Part shown: in pieces, positions 56,212 through 64,000 of the stretch | Layout: every line of letters starts with the position of its first letter | Numbering within the stretch: the first letter of the stretch is position 1 | Assembly: GCF_035046485.1 (NCBI RefSeq) | Contig: NC_085137.1 | Span: 8,533,977-8,597,976, forward strand | From: Aedes albopictus | Taxonomy: Eukaryota; Arthropoda; Insecta; Diptera; Culicidae | Length of the DNA: 64,000 bases | Reading direction: 5' to 3' | Translations under genes and position numbers: made by a program | Notes under the pieces: generated by a model | Databases searched by the model: none | Told to the model about the DNA's origin: nothing | The model's input: the letters and a program-made list of their open reading frames with translations, nothing else

Positions 56212-56588
56212 AAACGCTTAATTTATTAAAAGTATCAGCTATCAGAAAGAGTGACTGAGGCTATTATCAGCATGTTTGGTCTCTTCGTCAAGGGGGGTTT
56301 TTGTAGGTAAAATTGCTTGTAACTTGGTTGTACAATTCAGCTTGATTGGGAAAGATTTGACACCAACTTTGAGTTCAAAAGGTTTCAAAAAAAACCCATG
56401 ACGGAGAGAACAAAACTGCCGAGTATACGTCAGCTCCCCTTAAGCAAATCTTACACATCATTGACCAAAAAATAATCAAAATTAAGACAAAAAAGCCGGA
56501 GCCAGCACAGTGCGATCGTAAATTATTGTTGATTTTAATTTAAAAACTTATAATTAATTCCGTTCCTATGTCTTGACACAACCTTATT

Positions 56589-57432
56589 CTTCTTTTTCTT
56601 TTATGGCTTTACGTCCCCACTGGGACTTAGCCTGCCTCGCTTCAACTTAGTGTTCTTTGAGCACTTCCACAGTTATTAATTGAAGGGCTTTCCTTGCCTG
56701 CCATTGCATGAATTTGTATATTGTGAGGCAAGTACATTGATACGAGTATTGTGTTGTTCTTTGCTGTGCATGCATCGCTCCTGTAAGGGGTGAGTATCTC
56801 ATCATAATCGATCACGTTCGCTATTGTCTCGCGTGAAAATCAAAACAATAGATGCGCGGGTGTTTAGTGATCAGTACATATTGTTTTGTTCTTTGCTGAG
56901 TACTGTGTTGTTCTCTGCAGAGAAGAACATTTATCAAGACAATTAGATGATCGACATTGAACCACAAAAACCACACATCAATTGGTGAGATCTTTCCAAT
57001 ATTATTTATTTATAAATAATTCTACTTCAGTATATATTTGCTATATAACTGCATATAAGTTGAAAATTCGCTATTTTCAACATCCTTTCATCTATTGGAA
57101 GCTGCTTCAGTTCTGGGCTCTTTCTAAGTTGATGAAGGGATTTATAAATGCTTGCAAGGACTTGGCCAGGTGTGTGGAGCTGAGTGAATCCATGACATTG
57201 TAGATAGTAGCGACATCAGCAATGTCAATGGATATATTCAACTTTGCAACTCCATCCAAGATTTGTGCAAGTATTCATGCTATGCTATGCTATGCTATGC
57301 TATGTGAGGCAAGTACATTGATACACTATGCCCAAGAAGTCGAGAAAATTTTCCCGACCGGAACGGAAATCGAACCCGCCGTCTCCGGATTGGCGATCCA
57401 TAGCCTTAACCACTAGGCTAACTGGAGACCCC
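56589..57432 (-). mobile_element. tRNA-derived SINE, split by a later insertion
   Basis: An 11-bp duplication ACAACCTTATT flanks the whole (56578-56588 and 57433-57443). On the - strand the head has TTAGCCTAGTGGTTAAGG (A-box region) and GGTTCGATTTCCG (B-box). The body has TTGGGCATAGTGTATC. The 3' part is GTGCTCAAAGAACACTAAG to AAGCCATAAAAGAAAAAG. The SINE is cut at 56744-57302 by another element. Its 3' part matches the copy at 24592-24840. Confidence 0.85.
56744..57302. mobile_element. 559-bp retro-insertion with (TATGC)n tail inside the SINE
   Basis: A 22-bp duplication, TGTGAGGCAAGTACATTGATAC to within one base, flanks it at 56722-56743 and 57303-57324. One end carries five or so TATGC repeats, as expected for the 3' tail of a LINE-mobilised element. 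The 73-codon ORF inside has no recognisable domain. It could be a truncated LINE end or an undescribed SINE-like unit. Confidence 0.75.
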
Positions 57433-57443
57433 ACAACCTTATT

Positions 57444-57840
57444 ATAGCTAGCTTTCATTTGACGTGTTCTGATACTTATAAAACAACGTCTTCAAAAAAA
57501 CTAATTTATTCATAACTGTTCTGATGAGTGGCTTGAATGAGTTATGTGAAGTGAGAAGAATAATTGAGTAGTGAGTAAGATGTGAAAATTATAGGACACT
57601 GCTGAAGCTGCTAGGGTGAATTTCTCTAAATCTTTGACGTTTGGTGGACTCATTTGTTTCGATTCACACTTATAGATTTTTTTATTGAAATTGAAATACG
57701 AGCTTAGTGCGCTGAGATACATGCTAATTTAACCATTCTTTTGCGTCACTTTGGGAACAGCTCGCTGGCGTAGTGTACAGTTTGGGTCAAAAATGACCCT
57801 AATGTCAAAAGAGGGTTAAATATGACTTGCTGGTGATATT
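57444..57840. other. Non-coding spacer
   Basis: No recognisable gene or element. Confidence 0.4.
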
Positions 57841-58380
57841 CCTCCAGGGCATCCTTCTCGAGTTCCACCAGGATTTTTTTCCGGAATTATTCCGAAACAG
57901 CCGTCAGGATTACTCCAAAAATTAATTCAGCGATTTCGCCGGAAAGTTTTTCAAGGACTCCTCTAGGAGTTGCTTCTAAGGTGCCTGAGAGAGATTCTTT
58001 AGAGATTCTTCCAGGGATTAGGTCTAGATTCCCTCACAAGTTCTTTTTGGGATTCTTCCAGGAGTTTCATCTGAGATCCTTAATCGACTGTGAGATTCCT
58101 CCGAAAATTTATCTCGCGATTCTTCCAGAAATTTCTTCTGAGATTCATCCAGAAGGGATTTCTTTTGGAGTATTTTTACAGATTCTTCAAGTTTCTTTTA
58201 AAATAAATTCATCAGTTTTTTTATCCGGGATTTCCACAAGGACTTTCCGGAGAACTGAGCTACTTCTGGAAGAATTCGTCAAGGAACTCGTGTAGAAGTT
58301 TCATAAAGAACTTATGGAAGAATTCAATGTGGTTCGTCTGGAGTATTTTCATAATAAATTCCATTAAAATAATCTTCTGG
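57840..58380 (-). repeat. Degenerate 12-bp repeat, inverse orientation
   Basis: TTCCTCCAGGGCATCC, ATTCTTCCAGGAGTTTC and similar units. The open frame across it is a repeat translation. Confidence 0.65.
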
Positions 58381-58631
58381 AAGGAAATCCATAATTTCCA
58401 TTATCAGGCATACCACCAAATCTAGTAAATGCCATCAAAGAGCAATATATAACTATGTACCCTAGCTCGGCTTCATGCAAAACAATTCATTATCACTTGC
58501 ACTTAGTGAACATGAACGCGAATGTGTTGTGCATTGGCATCTAAGCCGAAGAGAGATAGATTCGCGAAAAAGGGAGTGTCCATGGTCTATGCTCGGACTC
58601 AGTTAGACTTTCTATTCCACAGAATCGTTTG

Positions 58632-58775
58632 TTGTGGCTTCCTTGGTAAATGCGCCGGTCTATCAAATACGGAGTCATGGGTTAAAATCCTATCGGAATG
58701 CGATTTTTTTCATAAGTTCATCTCTCAATTTGCCAATTATTTAGCAACTTTATGTGTCTTCTACTTACAAGATTT
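58632..58775 (+). mobile_element. tRNA-derived SINE copy, damaged B-box
   Basis: GGTAAATGCGCCGGTCTATC, AATACGGAGTCATGGGTTAA and CAATTTGCCAATTATTTAGC parallel the copy at 3340-3475. The B-box reads GGGTTAAAATC instead of GGGTTCGAATC. Confidence 0.55.
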
Positions 58776-58809
58776 TTCTAGTATCTTTGACAACTATTTG
58801 CAGTATCTC

Positions 58810-60010
58810 GGATGAAGCTTCTGGAAAAATCCTGAAGGAAGGCCGCAAGAAATTATTGAATTCTTCAATCCCGATAAAAAAACTTCTGAGGAAATTACAA
58901 AAGGAACTTCTGGAGGAATCCCGGGTGCAGGAGATCCCAGAGGGTTTTCAGAAGAAGTTCCTGCTGAAGTTATGAAGGAAATCATGAAGGCAGGACATAA
59001 AACAGAACAGAAAAAGAAGGAGTTTTACACTATTTCAGCAAAAGGTACAGGGGCACCGAGTATCCTTGGGCACTAGTTTGCATGAAGGAATTCCAGAAGT
59101 AGATATGAGAGGAACCCAGGATGGAACTCCTGGACGAATTCATGATGGAGTTAATGGTGGTATCCCGGGAAGATATTCAAGATGCAGGATTTCGTAGATG
59201 CAGAAAGAATTATTGGGCAAAACCCAGATCTCTCCAGGAATCCCAGAAGGAACACCTATAGGAACCAGGAAGGAATTCCTAGAGGCATTCGAAAACAAAC
59301 TTCTGGGGAAATCATTGGATTCTTGATGGAATCTAGGAAGGACTTCTTCAATGAGTCTTAGAAGAGAAAAATCAAGAGAAAACCCAGAATAAACTCCAAG
59401 AGAAGTCCCTGAAAAAATCTCTGCAAAAAAATCCGGAAGGTGTTCTTGGAGGAATCTCGGGAAGAACTTCTGGAGACATCATGAATGAAACCTCTTTAGG
59501 AATTATATAAGAAACTTTTGGAACCATTCCAGGAATTCCTAGTAAATCCCAGGAAAATCTCTGAATGAGTTCCCTGACTAGTCCGTGAATAAACTCCTGG
59601 AGATATCCTGGAACAAATTTCTGGGGAAACAACGGAAGAGATTCCTATAGTTATCCCAGAAAAATTTCTCGGAAGAATCTCAGAATAAATCCCTTAAGGA
59701 ATCTCAGAAAGAACTTCTTGATTACTCAGAGAACTCAGAACAAATGAGAAATCCCAGGTAGATCCTTTTAAGAGAGCACAGTAGAGGCCCTTGGAAGAAT
59801 ACCATCAGAGAAAACTTCTGAAGAAATCCCGAATAAATTCATTGAAGAATCTCAGAAGGAACAACCTAAAGAATCTTAAAATGAACTCCTGGGGTATTCT
59901 GGAAAAAAAATCTGAAAAAAATCGTGAGAGGTATTTATAAAGCTTTCCCTGAAGAAATTCTAGAAACTATTCTGGAAGGAATTCCTGGAGGAAACCAAGA
60001 AGGATCTCTT
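58810..60010 (+). repeat. Degenerate 12-bp repeat, forward orientation
   Basis: GGAACTTCTGGAGGAATCC, GGAATCCCAG and similar units fill the stretch. No gene is supported. Confidence 0.65.
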
Positions 60011-60354
60011 GGGGTAATCTCATCAGCAAGTCATATAATAAAACACCACAAAAATCAATTTCAATTAGGCTACCTGAGAAAGGCAAGGAAATTTCTCAAA
60101 GACCAAATCGTAAACAGCTTGGCCACGAAACATCACTCTAATACTCACTCTCTCTCAATCTCATAATCATACTCACCTTAGCAATCGAAGCCTGCAGTGC
60201 TCTGTGTCTTATTTTGTTGGTTTAGTCCCATGGCAATAAGCATGAGTAACTACGATCTATATTTCGTCATGCACACGCACATGCTGCATATACACATGTT
60301 ATCTCCCCCTTATAAAAAAGATCATAAGATGCAAGTCAATTTTATGCCGTCGTC

Positions 60355-61600
60355 TGTCACCGATTGCCAGCGAGTTCATGGGACAATATCAGGCTGGATT
60401 CATTGGTGAACGCGCCGTCCGCCAGGTGTTGCAGAAACACCGCGAATACAACGTGCCCACAAATCACTTGTTCATCGATTTCAAATCGGCATATGATACA
60501 ATCGATCGAGACCAGCGCTATGGCAGATAAGGGGCTGTCCATAAACCACGTGGTCATTTTTTTGGGACTTTTCAACACCCCCCCCCCCCCCGGTGGGCAT
60601 TAGTCCATACAAATTTTTTTATTTGTCCATACAAAATGGTCATTGGCCGAACCCCCCCCTTCCCCCCGACCACGTGGTTTATGGACAGCCCCATTATGCA
60701 CGAATATGGATTCCCGGAATTAACTGATACGATTGATCAAGGTAACGATGGATCGAGTGATATGCGTAGTTCGAGTATCAGGGACACTCTCGAGTCCCTT
60801 CAAATCTCGCAGATGGTTATGGCAAGGTGATGACTAATCCTGCTTGCTGTTTAACATTTTTAAAAGGATGCAATAAGGAGAGCGGGGATAACAACGAAGG
60901 GAACGATTTTCACGAAGCCCGTTCAGCTGCTAGGTTACGCTGATTTTAATATTAAAGCACGTACATTTGGAAACGTACATCCGACGATAGGTTGCTGTCA
61001 GACGAATCGAATTAGTCACTAATGTGTGGAAGATAATGTAAATGATAGCAAAGGGCTCCAGGGAGGAATCACCGCGCCCGCCACTCCGAATTTCTATTGA
61101 CATTAATGAAATCGAAGCGGTTGAAGAATCCGTGTACTTGGGCACACTGGTGACCTGCAGAGATATGCAAAGACGCGTTGTGGCAGAAATTCGAGCTTAC
61201 TTTGGACTCCGCAGAACTCTACGATCGAACTAAGTTCGCCGTCACACAAAGTTAACTATCCACAAAACGCTGGTTAGACCGGTAGTCCTCTATTGGTACG
61301 AAGCATGAACCCTACGTGCAGAGGACCGACGCGCCCTTGGAGTTTTAGAACGGAAGGTGTTGCGTACCATCTACGGCGGAGTGCAGATGGAAGACGGGAC
61401 TTGGAGAAGGCGAATGAACCACAAGCTGCATCAGCTGCTGAGAGAACCTACCATCATCCACACTGCGAAAATCGGGAGGTGGGCAGGTCACGTCACCAGG
61501 ATGACCCGACTAAAATGGTTCTCGAGAGTCATGCGACCGGTACAAGAAGACATGGTGCGCAGCGACACGCAGCGACAGCGACTTGCGGAAAGCATCTGAA
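60355..61600 (+). pseudogene. Decayed RTE-like LINE reverse transcriptase, split by a MITE
   Basis: Before the MITE: EFMGQYQAGFIGERAVRQVL, KHREYNVPTNHLFID and the motif A region FKSAYDTIDRDQ. After it: MHEYGFPEL, then QLLGYADF near 60924-60947, where the catalytic YADD is YADF. Further on: VEESVYLGTLVTC, RALGVLERKVLRTIYGG, WRRRMNHKLHQLL and IGRWAGHVTRM. These are hallmarks of RTE-clade elements abundant in mosquitoes. Deletions, shifts and the lost Asp make it inactive. Confidence 0.85.
60531..60692. mobile_element. Complete MITE, GGGGCTGTCCATAAACCACGTGG ends
   Basis: Exact inverted ends GGGGCTGTCCATAAACCACG of at least 24 bp; C-runs flank a short centre with TCCATACAAAATGGTCATTGG. The inserted sequence interrupts the RTE frame between a Gln and a Met-His-Glu-Tyr segment. 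The flanks ATAA and ATTA suggest a 3-4 bp duplication with one change. Relatives at 5909-6041 and 27061-27110. Confidence 0.85.
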
Positions 61601-61609
61601 AGTCTAACT

Positions 61610-62112
61610 GAAATAAATTTTCAGAGCATTCGAGAAGACTTTTCAAGTATGGGTTTATGAATTGCATCATTTTTTTGTTTATTGTGACAGTTTCATGTTT
61701 GTTTTCCAATTGCGATTCAAATCCTATGTCGTGTCTTCAGCCGTAATTTCTAGTATTTTACTTCATTCTTAGCCGCCGAGTACACGGGGTCAAATATTTA
61801 ACAAAGAATGAACTGAAGGGCCAACATTTGTCTGATACTAATGAAAATCTGATCGTGCCAAAACATGTTTTAGCAAAGCATTGATTTGTTTTTTGGTAAT
61901 TTAACATTTCGTCAGGGTCAACTATCCCTGTGTACTAGCGGATTAATGGGAGATAACATTGCAGAGTTTCCTCAAGGTGGATATTCCTTTTCAAGTGGGT
62001 TTATCACGTGTACTTTCGTAAGAAGCGGTTTGGAATCTTTACAAGGGCCGCGCGGTACGTTTTCCGTCCCGAAACCATTATGATACGGAAATATCGATTA
62101 TATTCAACTCTA
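61610..62112. other. Non-coding stretch
   Basis: Nothing recognisable between the RTE fragment and the next TIR element. Confidence 0.4.
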
Positions 62113-62507
62113 CACTCAGCGAAAAAAACTAGCGAAATTCATCGAAATACCTTATGAAAATTTGCTATAACTAATTCTTATGGATGACATAATAATACCT
62201 TATGAAAATTGATCGTGCTTGCTATGACAAATTTCATAAGATAGACTTATGAAAAGAACAAAAAAATCTTATAATGTTGCAGACTGGATTCGATCCATGA
62301 ACGTCGAGATTACCGAGCCCGTGTTTTATCCACACGGCTACCGACGCTTGAGAAAACCATGATGCTAAACATGAATAAAAGCCAAGCTGTGAGACGGTTT
62401 TACGTCATAGAGTGACCTTATGAAATTCATCCGAATCATTATGAATTATTTAAAGGCTGTTTCATAAGTTGGGCCTTATGGAAATCTTAAGGTTATTTGG
62501 CTGAGTG
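62113..62507. mobile_element. TA-flanked MITE carrying a tRNA-like segment
   Basis: Ends CACTCAGCGAAAAA and, inverted, CACTCAGCCAAATAACC; TA flanks at 62111-62112 and 62508-62509. CTTATGAAA/TTTCATAAG words recur throughout. On the - strand, about 62350-62283, GGTAGCCGTGTGGATAA and GGATCGAATCC are spaced like the A and B boxes of a tRNA gene. Confidence 0.7.
62283..62352 (-). other. tRNA-like sequence inside the MITE
   Basis: The D-arm can pair (GCC...GGC around GTGTGGATAAAACACG) and GGATCGAATCC resembles a T-arm/B-box. The acceptor and anticodon stems do not pair well, so this is not a functional tRNA gene. Confidence 0.5.
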
Positions 62508-62667
62508 TACTAGTACAAAACCAATCGTCTAATTACCGTTTAACTGAAATTGTATCGAAAAACAGTTTTGCCGGATTTCCGCCAGAGACTAACTCCATGT
62601 AAACAAGTTCGCTGAACTGTCAGTGCTCGGCTTCGTGACATCTTCTTGCGGTATCCTTTTGATTTTA

Positions 62668-62828
62668 GGAGCATCCATAAATTACGTCACGCAAAAAATT
62701 TCCATTTTCAACCCCCCTCCCCCATATGTGACACTTTTTTATATGAGACCTCTGATTTTTTGTATGGGTCGTCACACTTTGTTGAACCCCTTTCCCCTCA
62801 TATCGTGACGTAATTTATGGACGTTCCC
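62668..62828. mobile_element. MITE, CCATAAATTACGTCACG ends
   Basis: The left end reads GGAGCATCCATAAATTACGT and the inverse of the right end GGGAACGTCCATAAATTACG. It is 161 bp with C-rich centre segments (AACCCCCCTCCCCC, AACCCCTTTCCCC). Confidence 0.8.
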
Positions 62829-63063
62829 TTTCGCTAAAACTTACGTATTTTTTATCTCGCAAATCAAAATACGAAAATATTTGTCACTTGCGCACCTTTA
62901 TGTTGATACCTTGTTAATGTATACCAGCTGGTCTAAAAAAGTGTATAAAAATTTAAAATTTTCCGTGTAAAAAGCGTGATTTCAACCGCAAGGTGGCGCA
63001 CCGATCAGCGTTGAAAATTTGCCACTTTCTGATACTGAACATGCACTTCCTTTCCTTGGCAGC

Positions 63064-63195
63064 GAGCTAGTCGATCAGGTGGAGGTCGATTTGCGGACTC
63101 TTCGTAGAGTGCGGAACTGGAGACACATAGCCATGGACCGAGTAGAATGGAGACGACTCCTACGTACAGCACAGGACAGCCATGACTTAGTCTGA
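63064..63195 (+). pseudogene. C-terminal end of an RTE-like LINE protein
   Basis: SELVDQVEVDLRTLRRVRNW and AMDRVEWRRLLRTAQDSHD then TGA. This is the usual C-terminus of the RTE protein whose middle part lies at 60355-61600. It may be the displaced end of the same copy or an independent 5'-truncated one. Confidence 0.75.
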
Positions 63196-63468
63196 CCGGC
63201 AAGAGGCTGGTAATGATCCCAAAGTCTTAATATGCCGTCGAGTAAATCCTTGACAGTATTCTTGTCTTTAGCAGACGTGTTTTCCTCTCATCCACGCCGG
63301 GTTGTTGGATCCAAACGAGAACTGAGGAGTTCTACTTATACCAGATTCTTTATATTAAGCAGCCTCAGCTGCCTGATCCAGGTTCGCCGTATTAAAGCCT
63401 TCAACTAGTCGTAGTAGTTCTCCGAAAGATTCCTTAGCTATTGATGGTAGTTTCAGCAACATTTTCAC

Positions 63469-63798
63469 TTGCCTTTTTTTTTGCAAAGGTTTGCTATTAT
63501 TGTAACGTTTAATGACAAGATATTTGGAGTACACTGCTCAAATTTTATCTCTCTTTTTACTGGCTCACGCCTTTTGATCCATAAAGAAAGCGCAAAACTA
63601 GACAACTGTCAAACAGATCTGGCTGAAAATGTAACTCAATTATTACTATGCGGAAGCAAGCATCAAGTTACATTTTCAGCCACGTCAAAAAAGTTGAATT
63701 TGAGGTCCGTTTGCTCCTTCATGAACATTTCGCCTAGTAACGTTACTGTTGGGGCAAACTACTTGTTTGCCAACAGTCTGCATAATGATGATGATTAA
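63469..63798 (+). CDS. Unassigned ORF, possible terminal exon
   Basis: A pyrimidine run ending in AAAG near 63487 could be a splice acceptor. The frame after it gives about 103 residues (CSNFISLFTGSRLL, DNCQTDLAENVTQLLLCG, FMNISPSNVTVGANYLF) and a stop at 63796, with AATAAA at 63826. There are four cysteines and three N-glycosylation sequons, suggesting an extracellular protein. I recognise no family. It could equally be part of an unknown element. Confidence 0.3.
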   Translation: MPFFLQRFAIIVTFNDKIFGVHCSNFISLFTGSRLLIHKESAKLDNCQTDLAENVTQLLLCGSKHQVTFSATSKKLNLRSVCSFMNISPSNVTVGANYLFANSLHNDDD

Positions 63799-63880
63799 CC
63801 TGTGCTTGTTAGGGGAATATCTGTAAATAAAAAGAAAATCGCGTTAAGTACTGTTCCTTTGAATTCCACTAAGAATTTGC

Positions 63881-64000
63881 ATCCTTTGACAGATACGTAT
63901 TTCGACCTCAACTGTAAGGTCGTCTTCAGTGTCTTGTACTTGACTCGACTCAAGTCAAGTCAGTCAAGTACAAGACACTGAAGACGACCTTACAGTTGAG
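63881..64000. mobile_element. Foldback element, truncated by the window end
   Basis: It starts ATCCTTTGACAGATACG. Arms 63907-63945 and 63962-64000 are exact reverse complements around a 16-nt loop. The right arm is cut at the window edge. Ends match the family at 3683-3790. Confidence 0.75.

Overview
The window is eukaryotic, and everything points to a culicine mosquito, most likely Aedes. Coding DNA is sparse, introns are very large, and transposable elements fill most of the sequence. The species call is inference from gene families, intron structure and repeat style; no database search was possible.

Three host genes are supported at exon level. (1) A beaten-path (Beat) family two-immunoglobulin-domain protein on the + strand has five 3'-terminal exons at 8534-20919; its 5' exon(s) were not found. 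Its last intron is about 10.5 kb. (2) A TMEM87 (GOST-family seven-transmembrane Golgi protein) gene on the - strand has nine coding exons, 42123 down to 28981. They join in frame to a complete 523-residue protein, and an 11 kb intron falls between the luminal domain and the first membrane helix. (3) A two-exon chymotrypsin-fold protein on the - strand (49154-48226, 289 residues) has all three catalytic residues replaced, so it is a serine protease homologue. A 109-residue ORF near 63.5 kb is unassigned.

Repeats by region. 1-8 kb: a decayed 12-bp repeat (GGAATTTCTGGA type), MITEs, a foldback element and a tRNA-derived SINE. 8.5-21 kb: the Beat exons, with a dead Tc1/Tc3-like transposon, other TIR elements and more 12-bp repeat in the last intron. 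22-27 kb: a foldback element, a LINE reverse transcriptase split by a hAT-like palindrome, a SINE, and a satellite-bearing composite element. 29-42 kb: TMEM87 with its repeat-filled intron. 42-48 kb: SINEs and a TIR element carrying a 141-bp tandem array. 48-49 kb: the protease homologue. 49.8-53.2 kb: a tandem array rich in GCCATCTTG motifs and two more satellite-bearing composites. 53.4-55.1 kb: two long-TIR elements. 55.2-56.2 kb: an apparently full-length retrotransposon that encodes only an ORF1 protein. 56.6-64 kb: a SINE split by another retro-insertion, a decayed RTE-type LINE split by a MITE, a MITE carrying a tRNA-like promoter, and a foldback element cut by the window edge.

The strongest candidate for something new is the ORF1-only retrotransposon at 55172-56211. 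It has a 13-bp target duplication, a pure poly(A) tail, an initiator-like 5' end and an intact 296-codon ORF, but no reverse transcriptase. Next are the TIR element with an embedded satellite, the YY1/Pho-motif array and the MITE with internal Pol III-like boxes.
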